A stretch of 64,000 nucleotides of DNA, taken from NCBI GenBank assembly GCA_023409535.1, contig JAEYGZ010000034.1:124001-188000 (forward strand), read 5' to 3'. The DNA is from Bacillota bacterium (GTDB lineage Bacteria; Bacillota; Clostridia; Lachnospirales; Lachnospiraceae). The notes under the pieces were generated by a model. It was not told the origin of the DNA, searched no databases, and saw nothing but the letters and a program-made list of their open reading frames with translations. This document shows positions 51,286 to 61,109 of the stretch, piece by piece (position 1 is the first letter of the stretch; the number at the start of each line of letters is the position of its first letter). Both the position numbers and the translations under genes were made by a program.

Positions 51286-53004
51286 ATGCTTAGAAGCCAA
51301 AAAATGCGTAATATAGCAGCTGAGATGGACTCGTTAAAGATGGGTGCCGGCTGGAAGATAGAGGATTTAGCCAAACCACAGATCATGGTACAAAGCTCGT
51401 GGGGGGACAGCCACCCGGGAAGTGTCCACCTTGGGAAGCTTGTTGAAAAAATAAAGACCGGAGTTGTAGAAAAAGGCGGAAAGCCGGCTCAGTATACAGT
51501 GACTGATATTTGTGATGGAATTGCACAAGGCCATAATGGTATGAATTATTCACTTATCTCAAGAGAAATGATAGCTAATACCATTGAGATTCAGATAAAT
51601 GCCACTCCCTTCGACGGCGTAGTGTTTTCGTCTTCCTGTGATAAAGCGGTTCCGGCACATCTTATGGCAATTGCAAGAAATAACATACCTTCAATATTTG
51701 TACCCGGAGGAGTTATGAATGCAGGGCCGGATAACCTGACCCTGGAACAGATCGGCACTTATTATGCAAACTTTTTAAGAAATGAAATTAGTTTAGAGGA
51801 ATATAACTATTACAGGGAGAATGCCTGCCCCGGCTGTGGTGCATGCCAGTTTATGGGTACCGCATCAACAATGCAGATTATGGCGGAGGCTTTGGGCATA
51901 GCGCTTCCGGGGTCGGCATTAATGCCTGCTGATAAGCATGATTTATGTGAGATGGCTGAAGCTGCCGGAAATCAGATTTTAAAGCTCGTTGAGCTTAACC
52001 TCACCCCTGATAAGATAATGACACGGAAGGCTTTTGAAAACGCAATCATGGTACATGCAGCCATTGCCGGCTCCACAAACACATTGCTGCATCTGCCTGC
52101 AATTGCGAATGAACTTGGTATCATAATTGAGGCTGATTTGTTTGATGAAATCCACAGAAAAATACCTTATATCGTAAATATACGTCCAAGCGGTAAATTC
52201 CCGGCAGAGTATTTCTGGTGTGCAGGTGGGACACCGGGTGTAATGGAGCAGATAAAAAAACATTTACATCTGGATGTAAAAACAGTTACTGGAAAGACCC
52301 TCGGTGATAATCTGGAGGAACTAAAAATAAATGGCTATTACGAACGGTGTAATGAATATCTAAAGAATAAAGGTGCTACCAGAGATCAAGTAATTATGGA
52401 TTATGACACTCCTATTCAAAAACACGGGGCAGTAGCAGTATTAAAAGGTAATCTTGCTCCGGAAGGTGCTATTGTCAAGCATTCTGCAGTATCAAGGGAA
52501 ATGCTTCAGGTCACATGCATCGCAAGGCCATTTAACAGTGAAGAAGAGGCCTATACTTCTGTAATTGAGAAAAGGATAAAACCCGGTGACGCTGTTTTTA
52601 TTAGATATGAAGGACCCAAAGGTTCAGGGATGCCCGAAATGTTTTATACAACTGAAGCGATTGCATCCGATCCCGAATTAGCAAGATCCGTAGCACTTAT
52701 CACGGATGGAAGATATTCAGGTGCTTCCAGAGGGCCTGCCATAGGTCATGTATGTCCGGAAGCTGCTGAGGGTGGGCCAATTGCTTTAGTAGAAGAAGGT
52801 GATTTGATTAGAATTGATATTCCAAATCGTACCATTGACATAGTAGGAGTTAATGGTGAAAATAAAACGCCTTACGAAATGGAACAAATTCTAAAGGAAA
52901 GAAAGGAACAATTGGTCATGCCGAAATTAAAGGAAAAAAGAGGAGTTTTGAAAATGTACTCCAAACTTGCTGTATCGGCTATGAAGGGCGCATATATGGA
53001 GTGA
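51286..53004 (+). CDS. IlvD/Edd-family dehydratase
   Basis: A 572-residue iron-sulfur dehydratase. Cluster cysteines lie in FSSSCDKAVPAH near 118 and CPGCGACQFMGTASTM near 183; a further Cys is in the C-terminal GHVCPEAAEGGPIA near 487, after the catalytic-Ser segment TDGRYSGASRG. The family includes dihydroxy-acid dehydratase and aldonate dehydratases. There are no ilv genes nearby and glycan genes precede it, so a sugar acid (pentonate or hexonate) is the more likely substrate; the sequence alone cannot exclude IlvD. TATAAT at 51262 could be a promoter element of its own; AGAGGAAGG precedes the ATG. Confidence 0.9.
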   Translation: MLRSQKMRNIAAEMDSLKMGAGWKIEDLAKPQIMVQSSWGDSHPGSVHLGKLVEKIKTGVVEKGGKPAQYTVTDICDGIAQGHNGMNYSLISREMIANTIEIQINATPFDGVVFSSSCDKAVPAHLMAIARNNIPSIFVPGGVMNAGPDNLTLEQIGTYYANFLRNEISLEEYNYYRENACPGCGACQFMGTASTMQIMAEALGIALPGSALMPADKHDLCEMAEAAGNQILKLVELNLTPDKIMTRKAFENAIMVHAAIAGSTNTLLHLPAIANELGIIIEADLFDEIHRKIPYIVNIRPSGKFPAEYFWCAGGTPGVMEQIKKHLHLDVKTVTGKTLGDNLEELKINGYYERCNEYLKNKGATRDQVIMDYDTPIQKHGAVAVLKGNLAPEGAIVKHSAVSREMLQVTCIARPFNSEEEAYTSVIEKRIKPGDAVFIRYEGPKGSGMPEMFYTTEAIASDPELARSVALITDGRYSGASRGPAIGHVCPEAAEGGPIALVEEGDLIRIDIPNRTIDIVGVNGENKTPYEMEQILKERKEQLVMPKLKEKRGVLKMYSKLAVSAMKGAYME

Positions 53005-53098
53005 ACTGCCGGAAAATGCCGGCTGAAGCAAAAATATAAGAAATGCCGCAAAAGATGATATAATGATTTAATATGGATAGGTTGAAGGGTGGTGTGCT

Positions 53099-55645
53099 AT
53101 GAATTTACACGATAAAGTAAGTACTGGATTAATAGGTTTTGATCAGGTAATTGACAACCTTCGGCTTGGAGATAATGTAGTCTGGCAGGCAGATTCAGTT
53201 TCGGATTATAAGAAAATGGTTGATCATTTTGTCCAAAAGGCTAAGATGGATCAAATGAGGCTGGTTTATATCCGCTTTGGCAGCCATGAACAGATACTGG
53301 AGGACCAGGATATTACGGTTTACCGTATCGACGCTGGTAAAGGGTTTGAAAGCTTTGCTGCAGAAATATATAACCTGATTAAGAAAGAGGGCAAAAGGGT
53401 CTTGTATGTTTTTGATTGCCTGACTGATTTATTAAAATACTGGCATTCGGATTTAATGATCGGTAATTTTTTTAAGGCCACCTGTCCCTATTTATATGAG
53501 CTGGATACGGTAGCATATTTTGCTATCATACGTAATTCTCATACCTACAGTACAATTGCGGGGATCCGTGAAACGACTCAACTTTTACTTGATCTATATC
53601 AAGTGAATAATAAAACCTATATTCACCCGCTCAAGGTATGGCAGCGTTATTCGCCCACCATGTTTTTTCCGCATTTGATTCACGGTCAGGAGGCTGTCTG
53701 CATCACGGCAAGTTCTGATGCATCCGAGTTGTTTACCAATATTCACCGCGGTGAAAACCGGCTTGATTATTGGAATATCATTTTTAACAGAGCCAAAAAA
53801 GTGTTGAATTTTTCACTGAAGCAGCAGGAAGCAACGAAGAAGCGCTTAATGTATATGCTGATCGGCAGTGCTTCCAGAATGTTTGAGTTGTGTGACCGGT
53901 ATTTAACTTTAAGAGATATTCTAATGATTGCATCCAGAGAAATCGGTACCGGCTTTATCGGCGGAAAGAGTGTTGGTATGCTTTTGGCCAGAAAAATTCT
54001 GGAGATGGAAGGAAAAGATCGTTTTACACCATTATTGGAAGCCCACGATTCCTTTTATATTGGGTCGGATGTTTTTTATACCTATATTGTACAAAACGGC
54101 TGGTGGAGACTTCGTGCAAAGCAAAAGGCGAAGGAGGGGTATTACCGGTATGCACCGGAACTTAAAGATAAGCTTTTACACGGAAAGTTCCCTAAGGACC
54201 TTCAGGAACAGTTTGTTCAAATGCTGGAATATTTCGGACAGTCTCCAATTATAATACGTTCCAGTTCCTTGCTGGAGGATAATTTCGGGAATGCATTTGC
54301 AGGAAAATATGAAAGTGTTTTCTGTGTAAATCAAGGTACTCCCGAGGAACGGTATGAAGCTTTTGAGCAGGCAATTCGTACGGTTTATGCAAGCACAATG
54401 GATGAGGATGCCCTTAATTACAGAATGAACAGGGGACTCTCCGATCTGGATGAGCAAATGGCGATATTGGTCCAGCGTGTTTCCGGCGATCAATACGGAG
54501 AATATTTTTTCCCGCATATTGCCGGTGTCGGAAATTCTTCCAATCTTTATGTTTGGGATAAGAGTATTGATATGAATTCAGGGATGCTGCGTCTGGTATT
54601 TGGACTTGGTACAAGGGCAGTTAACAGGACGGATGGTGATTATGTGAAGGTTGTATGTTTGGATGATCCTTTACGAATTCCTCCGATGAATTATGAAGAT
54701 CAGAATAAGTACTCCCAGCATCGCGCAGATCTTCTTTCCTTTAAGGATAATGCTTTAGAAAGCAGGGATGCGGATGAAATCCTATTGCTCGATTTAAAAA
54801 CAGAGAAAGAGCTTTTTATAAGTCCTGACTATAGAACAGCGGCTCATATGCGTGAGCTGGGATATATGGATTATAAGCTTCCTTATAATTTAGATTTCAA
54901 AAAACTGTTCACCGATACGGAAATCACTGCTGTAATGAGAGAGATACTGGCGGTATTGTCAAAAGCATATGATTACCCTGTTGATATTGAATTTACAGCT
55001 AATTTAAAAAAAGACAATCTCTTCAAAATCAATCTCCTGCAATGCCGCCCGTTACAAACCAAGGGCCTGGATAATATGGTAAAAATACCGGAGCTGACCA
55101 ATGGTACGGACTGCTTTTTCTCCGGAACAGGAAATTTTATGGGAGGAAGTGTACGGCTGCCGATTGATTTTGTTGTATTTATTCGGGCAAACACATACAT
55201 GGAGCTGAATGAGCAGGGAAAATATGCTGTTGCCAGACAGATTGGCTTGATAAACAAAGAAATGAAAGGAAAAAACATCATGCTGGCAGGTCCGGGCAGA
55301 TGGGGAAGTACAACACCGTCGTTAGGTATACCTGTACATTTTACGGAATTGTGTAATATGACGGTCCTTTGTGAGTATTCATCGAAAAAAGCGGGATTTA
55401 TGCCGGAGTTATCCTATGGAAGTCATTTTTTTCAAGATATCGTTGAGACGGGGATTTTTTATGTGGCTATTTTTGACGGGCATAAAGATGTAGTATTTAA
55501 CCCCGACCGCATTCTGAAGGAAGAGAATATGTTAACCTCTTTTCTGCCCCAAAGCAAACAGTTTTCAGATGTAATCCATATTTCTGAAACCGGTGGCATG
55601 GAGATATATTCCGATATTGTAACGCAAAAGCTGCTATGCAGATAA
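53099..55645 (+). CDS. Degenerate RecA/KaiC-like domain fused to PPDK_N ATP-grasp domain
   Basis: An 848-residue cytoplasmic protein. Residues 1-210 resemble a RecA/KaiC domain (GLIGFDQVIDNLRLGDNVVW at the start, Walker-B-like VLYVFDCLTDLL near 100), but the P-loop is lost. From about 275 a pyruvate-phosphate-dikinase N-terminal ATP-grasp domain follows: GTGFIGGKSVGM, PIIIRSSSLLEDNFG near 385, MAILVQRVSG near 455 and NLLQCRPLQ near 645. There is no swivelling phospho-His domain and no PEP barrel, so it cannot be a complete PEP synthase. Role unknown; it may be an ATP-driven phosphoryl carrier or regulator. A TATAAT near 53059 precedes it; AGGGTGG is the ribosome site. Confidence 0.85.
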   Translation: MNLHDKVSTGLIGFDQVIDNLRLGDNVVWQADSVSDYKKMVDHFVQKAKMDQMRLVYIRFGSHEQILEDQDITVYRIDAGKGFESFAAEIYNLIKKEGKRVLYVFDCLTDLLKYWHSDLMIGNFFKATCPYLYELDTVAYFAIIRNSHTYSTIAGIRETTQLLLDLYQVNNKTYIHPLKVWQRYSPTMFFPHLIHGQEAVCITASSDASELFTNIHRGENRLDYWNIIFNRAKKVLNFSLKQQEATKKRLMYMLIGSASRMFELCDRYLTLRDILMIASREIGTGFIGGKSVGMLLARKILEMEGKDRFTPLLEAHDSFYIGSDVFYTYIVQNGWWRLRAKQKAKEGYYRYAPELKDKLLHGKFPKDLQEQFVQMLEYFGQSPIIIRSSSLLEDNFGNAFAGKYESVFCVNQGTPEERYEAFEQAIRTVYASTMDEDALNYRMNRGLSDLDEQMAILVQRVSGDQYGEYFFPHIAGVGNSSNLYVWDKSIDMNSGMLRLVFGLGTRAVNRTDGDYVKVVCLDDPLRIPPMNYEDQNKYSQHRADLLSFKDNALESRDADEILLLDLKTEKELFISPDYRTAAHMRELGYMDYKLPYNLDFKKLFTDTEITAVMREILAVLSKAYDYPVDIEFTANLKKDNLFKINLLQCRPLQTKGLDNMVKIPELTNGTDCFFSGTGNFMGGSVRLPIDFVVFIRANTYMELNEQGKYAVARQIGLINKEMKGKNIMLAGPGRWGSTTPSLGIPVHFTELCNMTVLCEYSSKKAGFMPELSYGSHFFQDIVETGIFYVAIFDGHKDVVFNPDRILKEENMLTSFLPQSKQFSDVIHISETGGMEIYSDIVTQKLLCR

Positions 55646-56062
55646 GGTCCTATGTGTAAAAGCTTTCATAACGTCTGTTTTACAGGTGCTTTTAACCAAT
55701 ATGATCTCTGCTTGTATAAACTTCTGTTAATATGAAAAATTTTTATTACGTACTTGCATTTTTATGCTATATCTATTACAATTCATATTATTAATCACTT
55801 TCAATACCTCCTGATTAATAATATGGCGTACAAAGGCGTATGCTTGATGTGATATGTTAAGGCATGATCACAGTTTAGCTATGGTAAAGTAATTTATAAG
55901 GATTAAACAACGCATTTGATACGATTGAATCAATGTCATTTCATGACATATTTATTTTATCGTTTCAAATGCTTTTTTATGAATTAATATGAATGCTATA
56001 TGAATTTTTATAAGAAATAGCATTTACATTTAATATAAATTATAGCAAAGGAGATTTGTGTC
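55646..56062. other. Regulatory intergenic region upstream of glutamate dehydrogenase
   Basis: No gene seen. Three perfect inverted repeats: ATATTATTAATC/GATTAATAATAT (55785-55796, 55813-55824), ATGTCAT/ATGACAT (55933-55939, 55943-55949) and AATGCTAT/ATAGCATT (55992-55999, 56017-56024). They may be operators or leader hairpins for gdhA. CAAAGGAG at about 56046 is the ribosome site. Confidence 0.55.
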
Positions 56063-57400
56063 ATGAAAATACTTAAAAGTGTAATGGATCAGGTAATTAA
56101 GAGAAACCCAAATGAACCTGAATTTCACCAGGCAGTCAAGGAAGTATTGGAGTCTTTGGAACCGGTAGCTGAAAAAAATCCGCATTGGGTGGAGGCTGGA
56201 ATATTTGATAGAATTGTTGAACCGGAAAGGCAAATCATTTTCAGAGTGCCGTGGGTTGATGACAAAGGAAAGGTACAGGTGAACAGAGGTTTCAGAATTC
56301 AGTTCAATAGTGCAATTGGACCTTATAAGGGGGGCTTGAGACTTCATCCTTCTGTAAATTCCAGTATTCTTAAATTTCTTGGATTTGAACAGGTTTTTAA
56401 GAATTCATTGACCGGTCTTCCAATCGGCGGAGGCAAAGGAGGCAGTGACTTCGACCCAAAGGGTAAGTCAGATGGAGAGGTTATGCGTTTCTGTCAAAGC
56501 TTTATGACTGAGCTGCAAAGACACATCGGTGAGAATACAGACGTTCCGGCCGGTGATATCGGAACAGGCGCCAGAGAGATTGGCTTTATGTATGGACAAT
56601 ACAAAAGGCTTAAAAACGACTTTACCGGAGTTCTGACAGGCAAGGGATTAACCTGGGGAGGAAGTTTGGCAAGAACAGAAGCTACCGGCTATGGCTTGTG
56701 TTACTTTATGGAGGAAGCACTGAAAGATAAGGGGAAATCCTTTCAAGGAGCAGTGGTTGTGATTTCGGGTTCAGGCAATGTTGCTATCTATGCAACTCAA
56801 AAGGTAAATCAATTGGGTGGTAAAGTAGTTGCTTTAAGTGACTCAAACGGATATGTTTATGATCCCGATGGCATTAAATTAGAAACCGTTCAAAGAATAA
56901 AAGAAATAGAAAGAAAAAGAATCAGCGAATATGTGAAATATCATCCGAATGCAACATATACCGAAGGATGTTCCGGAATTTGGACTGTCAAGTGTGATAT
57001 AGCTCTTCCCAGCGCTACACAGAATGAAATTGATGAGCAATCTGCAAAAGCTCTTGTTGCCAATGGCTGTTATGCTGTTGGAGAGGGTGCCAACATGCCG
57101 TCAACTCCGGAAGCTATTGATGTATTCATGAAAAATAAAGTTATATTCGGACCTGCAAAGGCTGCGAATGCCGGTGGAGTTGCAACGTCCGCTCTTGAAA
57201 TGTCACAGAATAGTATGAGATATTCCTGGACATTTGAAGAGGTTGATGCGAAGCTGAAAGATATTATGGTTAATATATACAAAAATTCCAGTATAGCGGC
57301 AAAAGAGTATGGTTATGAAGATAATCTGGTTGTGGGAGCGAATATTGCCGGATTCTTAAAGGTAGCCAACGCAATGTATGCTCAGGGTGTAGCATATTAA
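56063..57400 (+). CDS. gdhA: Glutamate dehydrogenase, NADP-type hexameric
   Basis: A 445-residue enzyme, the usual length for the class that makes glutamate from 2-oxoglutarate and ammonia. It has the glutamate pocket YKGGLRLHPSVN near 90, GGGKGGSDFDP near 121 with the catalytic Lys, the adjacent Asp in DVPAGDIGTGAREIGFMYG near 160, and the nucleotide fold VVISGSGNVAIYA near 232. Cytoplasmic. Single gene with a clear terminator downstream. Confidence 0.97.
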   Translation: MKILKSVMDQVIKRNPNEPEFHQAVKEVLESLEPVAEKNPHWVEAGIFDRIVEPERQIIFRVPWVDDKGKVQVNRGFRIQFNSAIGPYKGGLRLHPSVNSSILKFLGFEQVFKNSLTGLPIGGGKGGSDFDPKGKSDGEVMRFCQSFMTELQRHIGENTDVPAGDIGTGAREIGFMYGQYKRLKNDFTGVLTGKGLTWGGSLARTEATGYGLCYFMEEALKDKGKSFQGAVVVISGSGNVAIYATQKVNQLGGKVVALSDSNGYVYDPDGIKLETVQRIKEIERKRISEYVKYHPNATYTEGCSGIWTVKCDIALPSATQNEIDEQSAKALVANGCYAVGEGANMPSTPEAIDVFMKNKVIFGPAKAANAGGVATSALEMSQNSMRYSWTFEEVDAKLKDIMVNIYKNSSIAAKEYGYEDNLVVGANIAGFLKVANAMYAQGVAY

Positions 57401-57426
57401 TATTATTTATAAGGTAATTAGTATTC

Positions 57427-57463
57427 AAAAAACCTACTGTAAAGCTTTATAGTAGGTTTTTTT
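57427..57463 (+). terminator. Terminator of gdhA
   Basis: ACCTACTgtAAAG/CTTTatAGTAGGT-type stem with an A-run before and seven T after; able to act in both directions. Confidence 0.9.
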
Positions 57464-57715
57464 GTCGTGTGCGCATACATAGGTTTGCTTCTGTACAAAG
57501 GTATGTCCGGTATTAGCAGTTTTAGGCTGTTTTATTCACACAAGGCTGGAAACACGCTATTTTGCAGTTTTCCTAATACATTTGGCTCATAGGGGATTTT
57601 AGTAAAAATAATGATAAAATGAATATGAAAATTTGTAATAACTTGAGTGAATTTCCATTTTCATTCGTACTATAAGTGACTAGTCGATATTTATATAAAG
57701 GATAGGTGATAAATC
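57464..57715. other. Leader of the ECF sigma operon
   Basis: No gene. The segment ATTTCCATTTTCATTCGTAC near 57651-57670 has an AT-rich spacer before CGTAC and could be an ECF-type autoregulated promoter, but this is a weak match. AAAGGATAGGTG precedes the TTG start. Confidence 0.3.
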
Positions 57716-58261
57716 TTGAACAATACACAGATCATCTTTGGTATTAAAAGCGGAGATGAAACCGCTATTAATTATGCCATCAATAAATATTCTAAGCTCA
57801 TGTGGTACATTGCAGGAACTGTCTTAAAAAATGTGGCTTCCACAGAGGATATCGAAGAATGTGTTGCAGATGTATTTATATATTTATGGAAAAATCCCGG
57901 TAAATTCAATGAGCAGCGCGGCAGCCTGAAATCTTGGTTATGCGTAGTGGCAAAAAGTAAAGCGATAGATAGATACCGGCAATTGTCTAAAGAAAATGAA
58001 GTGTCGCTAAACGAAGATATCCTTATAGAAGGCACAGGCGTACTTGATCATGTTCTGTCCGGTGAATTAAAGCGCGAGTTAATTGCAGCAGTTAATACTT
58101 TGGGAGATACTGACCGAGAGATTATTTTACGGCGGTATTATTACCAACAGAAACCAAAGGATATTGGTTTTGTTCTGGATATTTCTGTCAAGCAAGTTGA
58201 AAATTGTCTTTATCGGTCCAAATTGAAATTGCGAGATAAGATGGAAAGAGGAGGTTATTAA
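57716..58261 (+). CDS. ECF-type RNA polymerase sigma factor
   Basis: A 181-residue sigma-70-family protein. Region 2 is at about 10-85 (EECVADVFIYLWKNPGKF, LKSWLCVVAKSKAIDRYRQ) and region 4 at about 120-175 (DREIILRRYYYQQKPKDIGF, then VKQVENCLYRSKLKLR). It starts with TTG after AAAGGATAGG. One base separates it from the DUF4179 gene, so the pair is a sigma/anti-sigma unit. Confidence 0.93.
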   Translation: MNNTQIIFGIKSGDETAINYAINKYSKLMWYIAGTVLKNVASTEDIEECVADVFIYLWKNPGKFNEQRGSLKSWLCVVAKSKAIDRYRQLSKENEVSLNEDILIEGTGVLDHVLSGELKRELIAAVNTLGDTDREIILRRYYYQQKPKDIGFVLDISVKQVENCLYRSKLKLRDKMERGGY

Positions 58262-58262
58262 T

Positions 58263-59291
58263 ATGATAATCGGAAATGATGCTTTCAATAATAAGCATTT
58301 GCAAAACATAAAAAGCATTTTTGAAGAAAAGACTGGAGTAAAGTTAGCTAAAAAAAATAGCCGCTTTACTCATCGCAGGCTTGTTGCGGTCACATCGGCG
58401 GCAATCCTTTGCTTGTCTATTGGTACGCCGGTGTTAGCAGCAAATGTACCTACAATTTATGAATTGATGTATCTTGTGTCACCGGACATTGCTCAATTTT
58501 TTATGCCGATACAAAAATCTGTCGAAGATAACGGTATAAAAATGGAAGTTGTATCGGCTCATATCTACGATAGTGTAGCTGAAGTTTATATAACAATGCA
58601 GGACTTAACAGGAGATCGCATTGATCAAACGATTGATTTATATGATAGTTACTCTATTAACCGTCCATTTGACAGTTCTGCTTCTTGCAAGCGTGTCGGT
58701 TATGATAAAAAAACAAAAACTGCTACGTTTTTGATTACAATTAAAGAATGGGGGGATCAAAAGATAGCAGGCGATAAAATTACTTTTTCTGTGAAAGAAT
58801 TTTTAAGTCATAAAAAGAACTTCGATAATATTAAAATTCCAATAGACCTTTCGTCGGTTACATCCGCGGAAATCACACAAAAAGTATATACGACAGGCGG
58901 CGGAGGTAAAGACTGCCAAACTGATGAAGGTGCGTCAATTGTTCTCGCACCCTCGCAAGCAATAACCGGATTCAATGTGGATGGTATTGATGTTACAGCA
59001 ATAGGCTATATTGATGATAAGCTTCATGTGCAAATGGCACTTAACAACCGTTTGAAAAACGACAATCATGGCTCTTTCTATTTAGAAGATGCTGATAGAA
59101 AAAAGGTAGAGGGTAACTATAGTATTTACTTTACAAACCAGTATGATCAGCAAGTGGATAGAATTGATTATTGCGAATATGTTTTTGATATCCCCAGAGA
59201 GGAAATTAAGGATTATTTGCTTTATGGAGATTTTGTTACTTCCGGCATGTTGACGGAAGGCTGCTGGAGAGTTACTTTCCCTTTAGAATAA
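58263..59291 (+). CDS. DUF4179 membrane protein, probable anti-sigma factor
   Basis: A 342-residue protein with an N-terminal cytoplasmic part (about 1-40), one helix (VAVTSAAILCLSIGTPVLA near 46-64) and a large outside domain of the DUF4179 type that starts NVPTIYELMYLVSPDIAQFF. This order is typical of ECF anti-sigma factors. It probably holds the upstream sigma factor until an envelope signal releases it. The signal is unknown. Confidence 0.87.
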   Translation: MIIGNDAFNNKHLQNIKSIFEEKTGVKLAKKNSRFTHRRLVAVTSAAILCLSIGTPVLAANVPTIYELMYLVSPDIAQFFMPIQKSVEDNGIKMEVVSAHIYDSVAEVYITMQDLTGDRIDQTIDLYDSYSINRPFDSSASCKRVGYDKKTKTATFLITIKEWGDQKIAGDKITFSVKEFLSHKKNFDNIKIPIDLSSVTSAEITQKVYTTGGGGKDCQTDEGASIVLAPSQAITGFNVDGIDVTAIGYIDDKLHVQMALNNRLKNDNHGSFYLEDADRKKVEGNYSIYFTNQYDQQVDRIDYCEYVFDIPREEIKDYLLYGDFVTSGMLTEGCWRVTFPLE

Positions 59292-59328
59292 GCTGAATAG
59301 TAAAGAATGCACAAGTTTGTATTGGAGT

Positions 59329-59366
59329 AAAAGGATATGAGAGTGAAAACTTTCACGTCCTTTTTT
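59329..59366 (+). terminator. Terminator of the sigma/anti-sigma operon
   Basis: AAAGGA/TCCTTT outer stem and GTGAAA/TTTCAC inner stem with a small bulge, followed by six T. The rest of 59292-59664 shows nothing further. Confidence 0.7.
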
Positions 59367-59664
59367 GATATATAGTGTTATCTTTTATTTAGATTCTAGA
59401 AAAGCATTTTATTTTGGAAACATGGTTACAGCCTCTGGAGAAAAGTCTTAAATATTACATCCATCCCATAAAACTATAATATTTTTGAACTGTTAAAATG
59501 CCTTGGCTGCCATATGATATGACAGTTGTTATAACCATAAGGGTATAATTTCTTTCCGTATTTTTTTCTGTAAACTAATCTTTTCATCGATAATTAACTA
59601 TGGTACGCTTTTAACATCACAATTGTGTAGTTTTACTAAAAAAATTAATAAAGTGGAGGTAAAA

Positions 59665-60630
59665 ATGTTAGAAGACAACAAAATATTGTTTTTAGATATT
59701 CCTGCCGGGCCGGCTATTTGGGGTGACGGCAGTATATTAAAACGATATCCGGTTCCTGTGGATGAGCATCTTGATAAAAATACGGTCTCAGGCCTGTTGG
59801 CGTTCTCCGGACATCCATATGCGGCCAACAAAATAAAAAATGGCAGCTATGCCGGGCAAACCCTGCATGATATTTATAACATCGACCCGGACTTGTTTGG
59901 AAATGAAAAAGAACGGAGGTGGGAGATCGTTCCAATTCAAATCGGAGTATGCCATGCCGCTGAGGACTTGAGTATTCAGGTTCATCCCAGAGAAGAGTAT
60001 GCCATGAAATATGAAAATTCTCATGGGAAATCGGAAAGCTGGTACATCGTTGACGTTGAGGAAGAGCCTGCGAGTGTAATGCTGGGTCATAATGCAAAGA
60101 CAATGGAAGAGCTGGAGGAATACATCAGAAGAGAAGCCTATGAGGAACTGGTACAGGAAAAGCCAATTAAAAAAGGATCATTTTTCAACCTGGAAGCCGG
60201 CACGCTTCATGCCCTGAAGAAGGGAACAACCTTTATTGAAGTATGTACCTCCTGCGTACTGACATATCGCTTGTTCGACTATCACCGGGTCGACAGAGAC
60301 GGCAAGGAAAGAAACGTTGACATTGAAAAGGTGAAAGCCAATATTCTGATACCTTATGAAGAAATGACCTATAATTTTATCGATTCCTATTACGGCGGTG
60401 TTCATGAAAGAGAGCTCACTGACAATCCGAATTTCTCAGTAAGGCTTCTGGAGGTTAAGGGAAAAGGAGATGTTCCTAAAAAGAAACCGTATTATGCATG
60501 TTTTGTTATTGAAGGAGAAGGTTTTATTAACGAATTTAAAGTGAAACCCGGAGACAGCTTCATGATAACCAATAAACTGCAGGAGTTTTCGTTGGATGGG
60601 GATATGAAGATATTGGCAGCACATGGTTAA
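59665..60630 (+). CDS. manA: Class I mannose-6-phosphate isomerase (ManA type)
   Basis: A 321-residue cupin metalloenzyme. The zinc ligands lie in LSIQVHPREEYAMKYE near 96 and in EAGTLHALKKGTTFIEV near 183; the N-terminus reads AIWGDGSILKRYPV. It interconverts mannose 6-phosphate and fructose 6-phosphate. ATG 59665 follows GTGGAGG; the longer frame from 59623 has no site. First gene of an operon with PTS IIB, IIC and a second, longer isomerase-like protein, so a C2-epimer or alternative sugar phosphate may be the true substrate. Confidence 0.92.
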   Translation: MLEDNKILFLDIPAGPAIWGDGSILKRYPVPVDEHLDKNTVSGLLAFSGHPYAANKIKNGSYAGQTLHDIYNIDPDLFGNEKERRWEIVPIQIGVCHAAEDLSIQVHPREEYAMKYENSHGKSESWYIVDVEEEPASVMLGHNAKTMEELEEYIRREAYEELVQEKPIKKGSFFNLEAGTLHALKKGTTFIEVCTSCVLTYRLFDYHRVDRDGKERNVDIEKVKANILIPYEEMTYNFIDSYYGGVHERELTDNPNFSVRLLEVKGKGDVPKKKPYYACFVIEGEGFINEFKVKPGDSFMITNKLQEFSLDGDMKILAAHG

Positions 60631-60701
60631 TACGCATAAAAATGAAATGTCCCTGGGATTTTAGATAATACTATCATGATAGGATGAAAGGTGAAAAGAT
60701 T

Positions 60702-61013
60702 ATGGAGAAGGTAAAGAAATTTATTTTTGTATGCTGCGGTGCGGGAAAACTGACGTCGTTTATGGCAGCGGAGGGAATCCGGGAGGGTTTTAAAAAACGC
60801 GGCATAAAGGATGTGGAGATCAGGCACGGAATGATAGGTGAGGTTCCGCGTTATGAAGACAAGATAGATGTATTGGTGTGTTCTACGAATTATACCGCCA
60901 GGCACAAATTCCCTGTATTGAACGGACTGCCTTTTGTTATCCAGGATGAAGCAGGGAAAGAGAGATTGATAGAAGAACTGGCAGGAATCCTGACGAAGCT
61001 GAAGGAGAATTAG
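60702..61013 (+). CDS. PTS system IIB component, galactitol type
   Basis: A 103-residue IIB protein. The phosphocysteine loop is VCCGAGKLTSFMAAEG near 11, close to the CGAGxxTS of GatB/SgcB. It accepts a phosphate from IIA and passes it to the sugar on IIC. No IIA gene is in the window. ATG 60702 follows AAGGTG. Confidence 0.9.
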   Translation: MEKVKKFIFVCCGAGKLTSFMAAEGIREGFKKRGIKDVEIRHGMIGEVPRYEDKIDVLVCSTNYTARHKFPVLNGLPFVIQDEAGKERLIEELAGILTKLKEN

Positions 61014-61109
61014 GTTCTTATTCCAGGTAGTTCAAGATATTTCTTGCAGATAAAGTTTAAAAAATAAAAAGTTCGGGTGCTAGGGCACCTTGCGGAAAAG
61101 AGGATAAAA

